A DNA stretch of 64,000 nucleotides from Faecalibacterium prausnitzii (GTDB lineage Bacteria > Bacillota > Clostridia > Oscillospirales > Ruminococcaceae), in assembly GCF_003287405.1 (NCBI RefSeq), contig NZ_PRLD01000007.1, forward strand, positions 1-64,000. The letters run 5' to 3'. The translations under genes and the position numbers were made by a program. The notes under the pieces were generated by a model. The model had not been told where the DNA came from, searched no databases, and was given only the letters and a program-made list of their open reading frames with translations. Each line of letters starts with the position of its first letter. Position 1 is the stretch's first letter. Below, one piece after another: positions 39,598-47,448 of this stretch.

Positions 39598-39951
39598 TCA
39601 GCTGCAAATCAGTTCCCTGATTAAAATTTCCTCAATCTGTGCCGTTAATGTGTTCATCAGCCCCACCCAACGCATAGGGTCACAGGCTTTCAGTTCTTCC
39701 GTGACACCCGCAGTCTCCATCATGTGAGGCAACATGGTTTCCACACGCCCCTGTGCTGTCCGCTCAATCTCTAACAGGTGTGGATACAGCTTCTCGCTCA
39801 TCAGCAGATGGTTGTAGAGAATGGGGCGATGTTCCTTTAGGTAGGATTTTCGCATTCTGCCGTACTTGCCGATAGAAGTTTCCGGCTGTTCAGAAAGTTT
39901 TAGGTTGGGTATATCATAATCTCCACAACGAATGTAAGTCAACTTACTCAT
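39598..39951 (-). CDS. TnpV-like transposon protein of IME-2
   Basis: A 117-residue protein, MSKLTYIRCGDYDIPNLKLS start, then the TnpV block IGKYGRMRKSYLKEHRPILY. AAAGGAG is seven bases before the ATG at 39951. It follows the recombinase by about 25 bp, the canonical tnpX-tnpV order. It is clearly related to 18468-18839. Confidence 0.85.
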   Translation of the reverse strand: MSKLTYIRCGDYDIPNLKLSEQPETSIGKYGRMRKSYLKEHRPILYNHLLMSEKLYPHLLEIERTAQGRVETMLPHMMETAGVTEELKACDPMRWVGLMNTLTAQIEEILIRELICS

Positions 39952-39977
39952 ATTCATTCTCCTTTGCTTCGTGATGA

Positions 39978-41858
39978 TTAGACTGCTGCGCTGGCTGCTA
40001 TGCTGCCTTTGCGCGGTTCTTCTTTTGGTAGCTGACCGATAGTAGAAAAAACACCTTTTTTCATATCCTCAGCCCGGATCAGGGCTTTCTTAGCGTCCAT
40101 TTCCGCTTTTTTCTTCGCCTTGATTTTGTCCTCATACCGTTTCTGTGCACCGCTGGCTTTCCGCTTCAAATAGTTCTGATGGAGCCTGTCCTTGCGTTCT
40201 TCTTTTTTCCGCAATTCTTCCTGTTCCTCTGGAGTTAAAGGAACCGGCTGTAAGGATGGCGGGATATAGCGTCCTAAAAAATTGAAGTGGATTTCAATTT
40301 CCTGCGTGGTGTCCTGGGTGCCTTTTCGGGCGCGTTCGTGGACAAGGATTTTCTCTACAAACTCGTTGAGCATGGTGTTTGTCAGAGTGTCAAAATTCTC
40401 GTACTTATCAATCAAGGCTATAAATTTCTCCGCTGATTTCTGGCTTTGCTCGTAGCCGGTAACAGCCTTTTCCAGCTCCGCAATTTCAATCTCAAGTGCG
40501 TCCTGCTCTTTGGCATACTGTGCATCAAGTGCCCTATATCGTGCATCCGGCAGCTTGCCGAGGGCGTTGTCCTCATAGATTTTGCAAATCAGTTTTTCCA
40601 GTTCTCCGGATCTCTTTTGAGCAGCGGCCAGACGCCTGCGCTTTTTCGCTATATCGGCACTCTGTTGGGCAACCTGCGTTTCCTGAACGGCGTGAATAAA
40701 TTCCGTCCGGTCATTTTTGGAATATTCAGCGATAGCCCGGAGCGTGTCAGAAACCAATGTCAGGATAGCACTCTCATTGATACGGTGTTGTGTAGGGCAT
40801 AGTGTCCCACACGGAACTTTGGTATAATTGGAACAGGTATATTGAGAAATCCGCTTGCCATTGTTGGTGCGGTGGACATACATCTTGCCGCCACAATCGG
40901 CACAATAGAGCAAACCTGTGAGGGGAGCCGCTTCGCCCCAGCCGTTTGGATAACGCCGTACATTGCTGCGGATTTTCTGCACCATATCAAAGGTCTGCTG
41001 GTCGATAATGGCTTCATGGGTATTCTCAAAGATCGTCCATTCGTCCTCAGAAACATAGTGGCTTTTCTTGTCCTTAAAGTGTTTGCGGGTCTTGAAATTG
41101 ATGGTATGCCCTAAATACTCTCGTTTTTTCAAAATGTTCACGATGGTAGATGATCCCCATCCATAGGGGTCTTTGACCGGCTTTGAACGGTTCACACCCT
41201 CGTTGAAGCGGGCAAGGTGTACGACAGGAATTTCAATCCGGTCTGTGGATAGTTTGCAAGCAATCTGATAAGGCCCATATCCCTCCAGCGTGAGGGAAAA
41301 GATACGGCGTACCACTTCGGCGGCTTCTTCATCTACCAGCCAATGCTCCCGCTTTTCGTCCCATAAGTAGCCGTAAATCACGGTGCCTGTCAGGTGCTTA
41401 CCACTCATGCCTTTTGACTTAAACACAGAGCGGATTTTCCGGCTGGTATCACGGGCGTAAAATTCATTCATGATGTTGCGGAACGGGGTAAAATCGTCAT
41501 CACCTTTCAGACTGTCTACACCGTCGTTGATGGCAATCAGACGAACACCACGCTGCCGCAAAACCTCCATAACCTGACCGACCTTCAGATAGTCGCGTCC
41601 TAACCGGCTCATGTCCTTGATGACGATTGCCTCTACACGCCCTGCCTCCACTTCCTCCATCATCGCCAAAAATCCGGGGCGGTCAAACCGGGTGCCTGAG
41701 ATACCGTCATCTGTAAAATGCGTAGGATTTGGCAGCCCGTTCCGGCGAGCAAAATCCTCCAACATCTGTTTTTGGTTGGATATGGAATTGCTCTCGCCCT
41801 GTAACTCATCGTCCCGGCTCAGGCGCTCGTACAGTGGGGTGATTTTTTCGTTTCTCAT
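39978..41858 (-). CDS. Large serine recombinase (TnpX family) of IME-2
   Basis: A 626-residue recombinase. Catalytic serine in YERLSRDDELQGESNSISNQ; then IVIKDMSRLGRDYLKVGQ, FRNIMNEFYARDTSRKIRSV, recombinase-domain blocks GYLWDEKREHWLVDEEAAEV and TIFENTHEAIIDQQTF, the zinc ribbon GLLYCADCGGKMYVHRT with CSNYTKVPCGTLC, and a coiled coil at about 400-470. The C-terminus is lysine-rich. It starts 91 bp from the right end of IME-2 and should catalyse excision at the CC/CC boundary sequences. Confidence 0.94.
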   Translation of the reverse strand: MRNEKITPLYERLSRDDELQGESNSISNQKQMLEDFARRNGLPNPTHFTDDGISGTRFDRPGFLAMMEEVEAGRVEAIVIKDMSRLGRDYLKVGQVMEVLRQRGVRLIAINDGVDSLKGDDDFTPFRNIMNEFYARDTSRKIRSVFKSKGMSGKHLTGTVIYGYLWDEKREHWLVDEEAAEVVRRIFSLTLEGYGPYQIACKLSTDRIEIPVVHLARFNEGVNRSKPVKDPYGWGSSTIVNILKKREYLGHTINFKTRKHFKDKKSHYVSEDEWTIFENTHEAIIDQQTFDMVQKIRSNVRRYPNGWGEAAPLTGLLYCADCGGKMYVHRTNNGKRISQYTCSNYTKVPCGTLCPTQHRINESAILTLVSDTLRAIAEYSKNDRTEFIHAVQETQVAQQSADIAKKRRRLAAAQKRSGELEKLICKIYEDNALGKLPDARYRALDAQYAKEQDALEIEIAELEKAVTGYEQSQKSAEKFIALIDKYENFDTLTNTMLNEFVEKILVHERARKGTQDTTQEIEIHFNFLGRYIPPSLQPVPLTPEEQEELRKKEERKDRLHQNYLKRKASGAQKRYEDKIKAKKKAEMDAKKALIRAEDMKKGVFSTIGQLPKEEPRKGSIAASAAV

Positions 41859-41882
41859 AGCTGTACCTCCTGAAACAAAAAT

Positions 41883-41941
41883 GCTCTAAGTGATTGCTTC
41901 ACTAACCATGACAAAATCATGATTAAGAAGTCACTTAGAGC
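41883..41941. repeat. Subterminal palindrome at the IME-2 right end
   Basis: GCTCTAAGTGA (41883-41893) is inverted as TCACTTAGAGC (41931-41941), with a second palindrome CATGA/TCATG inside (41908-41922). It lies between the recombinase start and the element end, so it may be the recombinase binding site, its promoter operator, or both. Confidence 0.6.
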
Positions 41942-41949
41942 ATATATCA

Positions 41950-42383
41950 CCGGCGGCCAGCTTGTAAAGTTTGTACTGCCGCCCGGCAAAGCTGTTGGGC
42001 TTCTTCTTCGCCAGTTCCTCAAACAGCAAATCCACCGGGTTTTGGTATTCCTCGTCATCCTCCAGCACCTGCATGGTGTTGAGCATCTCCAACAGGGTAG
42101 CGAAGTTTTGTTCCTCCACCGGGGCTTCATAATGCAGATAGGCGATCAGTGCGGTGAGCAAAAGACGTTCGCTTTTTTCCCAAAATGGGTCCCCGCCGGA
42201 CCCTTCACCCTTGGTGTTGGTCATCAGGGTTGTGACCAGTTTCAGAATGTCCTTTTCGCTGTGGACATAGGCGAAGGGGTTGTAGTGCATGGACTTTTTG
42301 AAGTTGATGGTGTTCAGGATTTTCAGCTTGTACCCGTTTTTCAGAAGTGCGTTCCCGCACTCGACCACGATACTACCTTTCGG
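41950..42383 (-). pseudogene. virD4: VirD4/TraG-type coupling protein, middle segment, fused to a transporter gene
   Basis: The frame reads PKGSIVVECGNALLKNGYKL, KILNTINFKKSMHYNPFAYV, GEGSGGDPFWEKSERLLLTA and ends KLYKLAAG at the IME-2 boundary, a standard stretch of the VirD4/TcpA coupling ATPase. The preceding part with the Walker A loop is absent: upstream of CCGAAAGG (42376-42383) the DNA is a GPH transporter gene. The downstream half is at 26773-27588. Even without IME-2 the protein would lack its N-terminus. Confidence 0.9.
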
Positions 42384-42816
42384 CACTGTTCTTCGTGACA
42401 AGAGCAGTCAGTGCAGAGTAAGCAATGTTGTTGGCAGTGTAGAATACAGCGTTCAGCAGAGTATATGCGATCAGGAACCATGCGTACTGTGCAAACTGTC
42501 CCAGATTGGTCGGGATGGCGAAGATCGCCACCAGCGTGATGGCGCAGCCAATGTAGCCGTACAGCATCCAAGGACGGGCTTTGCCCATTTTGGAGTGCGT
42601 TTTGTCGATCAGAGAGCCGAAGAAAATGTCCGTCACACCGTCCAGCAGTTTGGAAAATGCAATCAGAGTGCCGACAATACCGGGGTTCAGGCCAACGGTG
42701 TTGGTCAGATAGATCATGACGAAGGAGGACAGGAACGCATACACCACGTTGCCCGCAATATCGCCTGAACCATAGCCGACTTTATTATACCACTTTAGAT
42801 AACGCTTCTCAGTCAT
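42373..42816 (-). pseudogene. GPH-family sugar:cation symporter, truncated after about 147 residues
   Basis: It starts MTEKRYLKWYNKVGYGSGDI and has the family motif LLDGVTDIFFGSLIDKTHSKMGKARPW and four membrane segments, ending TALVTKNSAER. Family members are about 450-500 residues with twelve segments, so two thirds are missing. The break is at the junction with virD4, where the two genes share CCGAAAGG. The divergent AraC regulator beside it is the usual partner of such transporters. A glycoside or oligosaccharide substrate is inferred from the family. Confidence 0.85.
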
Positions 42817-43065
42817 TGTGCTTTCTCCCATCTTGCTTGTTTTGTGTGGGCGCGACCAATCTGCTGCGCACTTCAGACTGGAATTGTCATTCCGCAAGTT
42901 GCCCAAATCTCTTGCGTTTCGTCTGAAAATATTATAGAATCTAATGGGACGAAAAGATATAGACAAGATGGAACAAAATATGCACAAAATCAAAGAGTTT
43001 GTAATTTTTTGATAGAACATTTCCCAAATCACTGTAAAATCTCTGAAGATGAGGAGGACGCAGGG

Positions 43066-43929
43066 ATGTATTTCAACTCAGGATATTTAAACAACTCCCG
43101 TTTGGATTTCAAAGACTACTCAAAGCCGCTGGTCGTAGGCAGCTGCGGCACTTATCGCTTGAAAAAACGCCCTCAGCTGCCTACTTTTTGGGCAAAGGGC
43201 CGCAGAGACTATCAAATCCTCTATGTGGCATCCGGTAAAGCACACTTCTGGTTCGATGGTGTTGAGGAAGTGGTGACTTCTGGACACATGGTGCTTTATC
43301 AGCCGAAAGAAATCCAGAAGTATGTCTACTATGTAGAAGACCACCCGGAGGTGTTCTGGATTCACTTTACAGGATATGATGTCAAAAACATCCTGAACTA
43401 TCGCGGAATACCATTGGACAAGCACGTTTTTTACAGCGGCACACTGCCGGATTACAAAATGCTGTTCCGAAAGATCATCCGGGAACTGCAGCAATGTGAA
43501 TATGGCTATGAAGACTATATTGCTTCTCTCTTCAACATCATTCTGCTTTTAGTAAGCAGGAAACAGCAGGAAAGCGAGAAAACAACTACGAGCATCCCGG
43601 AAGAAATCGAAGCCGCCGTTGCCTACTTTAACGAGAACTATAACACAAAGGTCAGTGTGGACGATTACGCAGAATCGCTGCATATCAGTACGAACTGGTT
43701 TATCCGTAATTTTAAGCAGTACATGAAAATAAGCCCTGCACAATACATCCTGTCCCTTCGGATGGTAAATGCGCAGAGCTTATTGGAGAACACCGAATAC
43801 AATATTGGAGAAATTGCAGAGATCATAGGGTATGATAACCCACTCTATTTTAGCCGGGTATTCAAGAAAGAGTATGGTGTCAGTCCGGCACAGTACCGAA
43901 AGAATCTGGAAGAATCTACTGAAAAATGA
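43066..43929 (+). CDS. AraC-family transcriptional regulator
   Basis: A 287-residue regulator. The N-terminal cupin-like sensor domain (about 1-150) has DYQILYVASGKAHFWFDGVE and HPEVFWIHFTGYDV. The C-terminal pair of HTH motifs (about 185-285) includes VSVDDYAESLHISTNWFIRN and YNIGEIAEIIGYDNPLYFSRVFKKEYGVSPAQYRK. GAGGAGG lies eight bases before the ATG at 43066. It diverges from the broken GPH transporter gene and would have activated it in response to a sugar. The 250-bp region between them (42817-43065) holds the divergent promoters; a weak rightward -10 TATAGA is at 42933. Confidence 0.9.
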   Translation: MYFNSGYLNNSRLDFKDYSKPLVVGSCGTYRLKKRPQLPTFWAKGRRDYQILYVASGKAHFWFDGVEEVVTSGHMVLYQPKEIQKYVYYVEDHPEVFWIHFTGYDVKNILNYRGIPLDKHVFYSGTLPDYKMLFRKIIRELQQCEYGYEDYIASLFNIILLLVSRKQQESEKTTTSIPEEIEAAVAYFNENYNTKVSVDDYAESLHISTNWFIRNFKQYMKISPAQYILSLRMVNAQSLLENTEYNIGEIAEIIGYDNPLYFSRVFKKEYGVSPAQYRKNLEESTEK

Positions 43930-44035
43930 GGGAGCGGCTGCATGATTATAACCATAAAAACAGAAAATCTTGCAACAAACCAGTGATTTGCTGCGTTATC
44001 CGGATAAAAGGTTTTATAGAGAGGAGCCGAAGATA

Positions 44036-44233
44036 GTGAAAAAACTGGTAGTAGACGTTGGTGGTATGCTAATTGTGCAGTATTTGATATTTTACTTTGT
44101 TGAAATAAGATTAGGGGAACAAGCGACCTTTACAAAGTTTATAACTAACAATTATATCCTTACTTTTTGGATAATTTATCTTGCAAGTCGGATTGTGAAT
44201 TGCAAAATTAAAAAGCCCCGCAATGAGAAATAA
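44036..44233 (+). CDS. Small membrane protein
   Basis: A 65-residue protein with GTG start at 44036 (GGAG nine bases upstream): VKKLVVDVGGMLIVQYLIFY, then a polar turn, and a second hydrophobic segment YILTFWIIYLASRIV with basic tail. Two membrane helices are predicted by eye. No family recognised. An ATG-less longer frame from 43970 is less likely. Confidence 0.45.
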   Translation: MKKLVVDVGGMLIVQYLIFYFVEIRLGEQATFTKFITNNYILTFWIIYLASRIVNCKIKKPRNEK

Positions 44234-44346
44234 ATCTAAAGTAGAAATACGCAATTCCTGACTTTTACACAGACACAGCAAAAGGCGGGAGCTTCCCACA
44301 ATAAGGAAAGCCACCGCCTTCACGGTTGCAGACCCTAAATTCATGC

Positions 44347-44375
44347 TGGACATTTGCGCAAAATTATGGTATAAT
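44347..44375 (+). promoter_or_regulatory. Promoter of the tRNA-Gly gene
   Basis: A -35 TGGACA (44347-44352), a 17-bp spacer and a perfect -10 TATAAT (44370-44375), with TGG just before it as an extended -10. The tRNA begins 14 bases downstream. Confidence 0.75.
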
Positions 44376-44388
44376 GCATTCTGCAATT

Positions 44389-44463
44389 GCGGGTATAGTA
44401 CATCGGCTAGTATATCAGCCTTCCAAGCTGAGGAGGTGGGTTCGATTCCCATTACCCGCTCCA
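44389..44463 (+). tRNA. tRNA-Gly (anticodon UCC)
   Basis: Acceptor stem GCGGGTA pairs with TACCCGC, followed by T and encoded CCA. The anticodon arm is TCAGC-CTTCCAA-GCTGA, giving anticodon TCC. The T arm GTGGGTTCGATTCCCAT is standard. It lies about 2 kb from the mobile-element junction; no partial copy of its 3' end is seen elsewhere in the window. Confidence 0.95.
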
Positions 44464-44579
44464 CAAGACCTGAACCTTGAATGGTTCGGGTCTTTTCTTT
44501 TTATCCGGGCAGCCATCTTGCCAACCGGCGGCGGAAATGCTACAATAGAGCCATAAAACGCTGAAAGGGGAACGCTGCT

Positions 44580-44957
44580 ATGGAATTCCGCGATAAACCG
44601 ATGGAGAATCTTATTCGCCTGCAGGAGAAGGATATCTGCAAAAATATCAACGCCCTGCTGCTGGAGGGCGAGCAGATCGTGGGCGCTTACAAGACGGTGC
44701 GCGATCAGGTGGTGTTTACCAGCCACCGCATCATCATGGTGGATATGCAGGGGGTCACGGGCACGCGGCAGCAGCTTTTTGTGCTGCCCTACCGCAAGGT
44801 GCTGCACTACGGCATCCAGACAGCGGGCTTTGGCGATCCATTACAGGCGTCCCAGCTGACTGTCTGCTTTGCGGACGGCCACGAGGCCAAGTTTGGCTTT
44901 ATCGGACAGAAAGACCTGTTTCAGGTGGCAAACGCCATCAGTGCCCGCATTTTGTAA
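44580..44957 (+). CDS. Bacterial PH-domain protein
   Basis: A 125-residue soluble protein. LLLEGEQIVGAYKTVRDQVV followed by FTSHRIIMVDMQGVTGTRQQ and LPYRKVLHYGI is the bacterial PH domain pattern (bPH_1), covering residues about 20-125. AAAGGGG precedes the ATG. Single-gene unit with its own terminator at 44976. Binding partner unknown. Confidence 0.85.
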   Translation: MEFRDKPMENLIRLQEKDICKNINALLLEGEQIVGAYKTVRDQVVFTSHRIIMVDMQGVTGTRQQLFVLPYRKVLHYGIQTAGFGDPLQASQLTVCFADGHEAKFGFIGQKDLFQVANAISARIL

Positions 44958-44975
44958 GAAAAATTATGAACCAAA

Positions 44976-45010
44976 GCCGCTGCACAAGGTTTTGTGCGGC
45001 GGCTTTTTTT
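44976..45010 (+). terminator. Terminator after the PH-domain gene
   Basis: GCCGCTGCACAAGG pairs with the complementary CTTGTGCGGCGGC-type arm around TTT and is followed by a run of seven T residues. Confidence 0.88.
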
Positions 45011-45134
45011 ACGCATTTTTGCGGCTGGTTGTATACAAAACGCATGAAAATTTGGAACAAAGAGTAAAACAATGTGCCAAAATAGGCGAAAAACTGAGAA
45101 ACGCAAAACTTTGTGCCACAAGATAAAAACATGA

Positions 45135-45163
45135 TTGACATTTTGTTTTATCTCGCGTACAAT
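45135..45163 (+). promoter_or_regulatory. Consensus-like sigma-70 promoter
   Basis: TTGACA (45135-45140), 17-bp spacer, TACAAT (45158-45163). It is 94 bases upstream of the hydrolase start. Confidence 0.8.
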
Positions 45164-45256
45164 TCGGGGCATAAGGCAGTCCCGCTGCTGCGGGACAAAA
45201 AGCACGAATACAGGCATATTGTCGCATTGCGGCAAAAAGAATGGGAGGACCTTACC

Positions 45257-47353
45257 ATGTCAACCAAATTTTCCCGTAAAACGTTCCTGAAGGGCAGCGT
45301 TGCCGGTCTGGGCATGATGGCGCTCAACGTGTGCACCGCCGGGGCAGCCTCTGCTGCCGAGCCCGCAGCCGCCGCAGCGGAGGATACCAACTCCCTGAAC
45401 CTCGTCCCTAAAAAGGCGGCCTCGGTCAAGGTGACCAGCCGCGGCAGCGTGAGCGGCGGCTGGCAGGGCGAGCCGGTGTTCCCCAACTGGAAGGGTCTGG
45501 ACGATACGCTGGCCATGAACCACATGTACACCTTTGTGGGCTATGCAGGGCAGGGAACGCTGTGCGTGGAGCCCGAGGCGGGCGTGACCGGTTTTAACCT
45601 GTTCGTCAATAACCGCCAGATCAACACCGCTGCCATGGCGGCAGGCGGCGTGTGGAACGTGGATATTTCCGGCCAGACCATCAACGGCCGCAACACCATT
45701 CAAGTGGGCGGCATCCGTCCCCGCGGCAAAAAGGTGACTGTGCGGGTGGGCTACCCCACTGTGCAGGAGGGCAGCCTGCAGGACGTGGGCATCGACCGCG
45801 ATGCACTGGAACTGCTGGAGCAGATCATTCAGGCAGATGTGAACAACGGCTTCCCCAGCGCACAGATGGCTGTTGTGAAAAACGGCAAGCTGGTGTATCA
45901 GAACGCATGGGGCAAGGTGAACTCCTATAATCCGGACGGCACCCCCAAGACCGATAGCCCGGCTGTGACCAACGATACCCTGTACGATCTGGCCTCCAAC
46001 ACCAAGATGTACACTGCAAACTACGCATTACAGTACCTCGTCACGCAGGGCAAGGCCAATTTGGACAGCCGTCTGGTAGACCTGCTGGGCAGCGCCTTTG
46101 TGGAGGACACCATCGACATTACCTACAACGGCTACGAGAACCCGGGCCTGAAGGTCAACAAGCAGTGGAAGGCAGAACTGACCCTGCGCGATATCCTGCG
46201 CCATCAGGCAGGCTTCCCTGCAGACCCCCAGTACCACAACGATTCCTTTGACCAGTGCTCTCAAAAGACCGTTCCCGGTGCCACCAACCTGCTCTTCTCC
46301 GGTTGGGACGGCAGCGCTGCAACCCGCGCCGCGACCCTCAAGTCCATCTTCAAGACCCCGCTGATGTACAAGCCGGGCACCAAGACCGTTTACTCCGACG
46401 TGGACTATATGCTGCTGGCCTTCGCCATTGAAGCCATCACCGGCAAGGGGCTGGACGCCTTCCTGAAGGAGACCTTCTGGGATCCTATGGGTCTGACCCA
46501 TACCACCTACAACCCCCTGCTGAACGGCTTTGCCGCCAACGATTGCGCCGCTACCGAGCTGAACGGCAACACCCGTGATGGTGCCATCTCCTTCACCGGC
46601 GTGCGCACCGCTACCATTCAGGGCCAGGTGCACGACGAGAAGTGCTACTACGCGATGGGCGGTATTTCCGGCCATGCAGGCCTGTTTTCCAACGCTACCG
46701 AGTTGGCAAAACTGGCCTCTGTCATGCTCACCGGCGGCTACGGCGAGAACCGCTACTTCTCCCGCAACGTGATGGACGCCTTTACCGCACCCAAGAAGGA
46801 GGACGCTGCCAACTGGGGTCTGGGCTGGTGGCGTGAGGGTGACAACCAGCGCTGCTGGTATTTCGGTACGCAGGCACCCTCCAATACCATTGGCCATCAG
46901 GGCTGGACCGGTACGTTGACCATGATCGACCCCGTGGAGGATCTGGTGGTGGTGTACCTGACCAACAAGATCAACTCCCCGGTCACCGATAAGGCCGCGA
47001 ACCCCAATAAGTTCAACGGCAACTGGTATACGGCTTCTACGCTGGGTTTTGTGGCACAGCTGCTGTATCAGGGTCTGCAGAACCACGGCACCGACCCCAA
47101 CAACGCTTACAGCGCCCTGCTGGAGGATATGGCTGAAAGCAAGTTTGCGCTGGTAGCCGAGGGCGGCAGCGTGCCTGCCACCCACCCGCTGGTGCGCTCC
47201 GGTTATGCCGTGCTGGAGGCTATGGCTGCCCACGCCAATGCCACCCACTCTTATCTGGACCGCAACTATTTCAACGATGCCCTCACCCTGCTGGATGATA
47301 CCCGCGATGCAGAGGAACTGGCAAAGCTGAAAAAGATGCTCAATAAGTTCTGA
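45257..47353 (+). CDS. Exported beta-lactamase-family serine hydrolase
   Basis: A 698-residue protein with a signal sequence at residues 1-38 (SRKTFLKGSVAGLGMMALNV then A-rich, cleavage likely after AASA). The SRKTFLK part resembles a twin-arginine motif with lysine for the second arginine. After a beta-rich domain (about 60-180) comes a beta-lactamase/PBP4*-type domain: SNTK (SxxK nucleophile) at about residue 255, YSDVDYMLLAFA as the tyrosine motif, and HQGWTGT in place of KTG. Such enzymes hydrolyse esters or D-amino-acid peptides, or turn over beta-lactams. It stands alone between its own promoter and terminator. AGGAC is the weak ribosome-binding site. Confidence 0.85.
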   Translation: MSTKFSRKTFLKGSVAGLGMMALNVCTAGAASAAEPAAAAAEDTNSLNLVPKKAASVKVTSRGSVSGGWQGEPVFPNWKGLDDTLAMNHMYTFVGYAGQGTLCVEPEAGVTGFNLFVNNRQINTAAMAAGGVWNVDISGQTINGRNTIQVGGIRPRGKKVTVRVGYPTVQEGSLQDVGIDRDALELLEQIIQADVNNGFPSAQMAVVKNGKLVYQNAWGKVNSYNPDGTPKTDSPAVTNDTLYDLASNTKMYTANYALQYLVTQGKANLDSRLVDLLGSAFVEDTIDITYNGYENPGLKVNKQWKAELTLRDILRHQAGFPADPQYHNDSFDQCSQKTVPGATNLLFSGWDGSAATRAATLKSIFKTPLMYKPGTKTVYSDVDYMLLAFAIEAITGKGLDAFLKETFWDPMGLTHTTYNPLLNGFAANDCAATELNGNTRDGAISFTGVRTATIQGQVHDEKCYYAMGGISGHAGLFSNATELAKLASVMLTGGYGENRYFSRNVMDAFTAPKKEDAANWGLGWWREGDNQRCWYFGTQAPSNTIGHQGWTGTLTMIDPVEDLVVVYLTNKINSPVTDKAANPNKFNGNWYTASTLGFVAQLLYQGLQNHGTDPNNAYSALLEDMAESKFALVAEGGSVPATHPLVRSGYAVLEAMAAHANATHSYLDRNYFNDALTLLDDTRDAEELAKLKKMLNKF

Positions 47354-47386
47354 ACGCAGTTCTTTACAAATAACTGAATAAATAGC

Positions 47387-47429
47387 AAAGGGACTGCCGC
47401 ACCAAATGAGGTACGGCAGTCCCTTTAAC
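47387..47429. terminator. Bidirectional terminator between hydrolase and MFS genes
   Basis: AAAGGGACTGCCG pairs with CGGCAGTCCCTTT around about 14 bases; A and T runs on the two sides let it serve both convergent genes. Confidence 0.88.
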
Positions 47430-47448
47430 TTTAGCAGGCTGGACCCTT

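Larger units (their letters stand above)
27589..41949. mobile_element. IME-2: 14.4-kb mobilizable serine-recombinase element inserted in virD4
   Basis: CC at 27587-27588 is repeated at 41950-41951. Removing 27589-41949 rejoins virD4 exactly in frame. The left end begins AGAGACAAATTGTCAAGG and the right end finishes AGAGCATATATCA. The gene order is that of Tn4451: recombinase at the right end, then TnpV, cargo, MobL relaxase, and TnpW near the left end. Cargo includes a RelB/YafQ pair, three sigma-like proteins, a KTR protein and an AT-rich sigma/ABC-2 operon. All hallmark genes look intact, so the element may still be mobilizable. Confidence 0.88.

Noticed and set aside
44389-44463. tRNA-Gly as the attachment site of the mobile region
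   Set aside because: The mobile DNA ends about 2 kb away inside a transporter gene, the recombinases are serine type, and no tRNA fragment is found elsewhere in the window.
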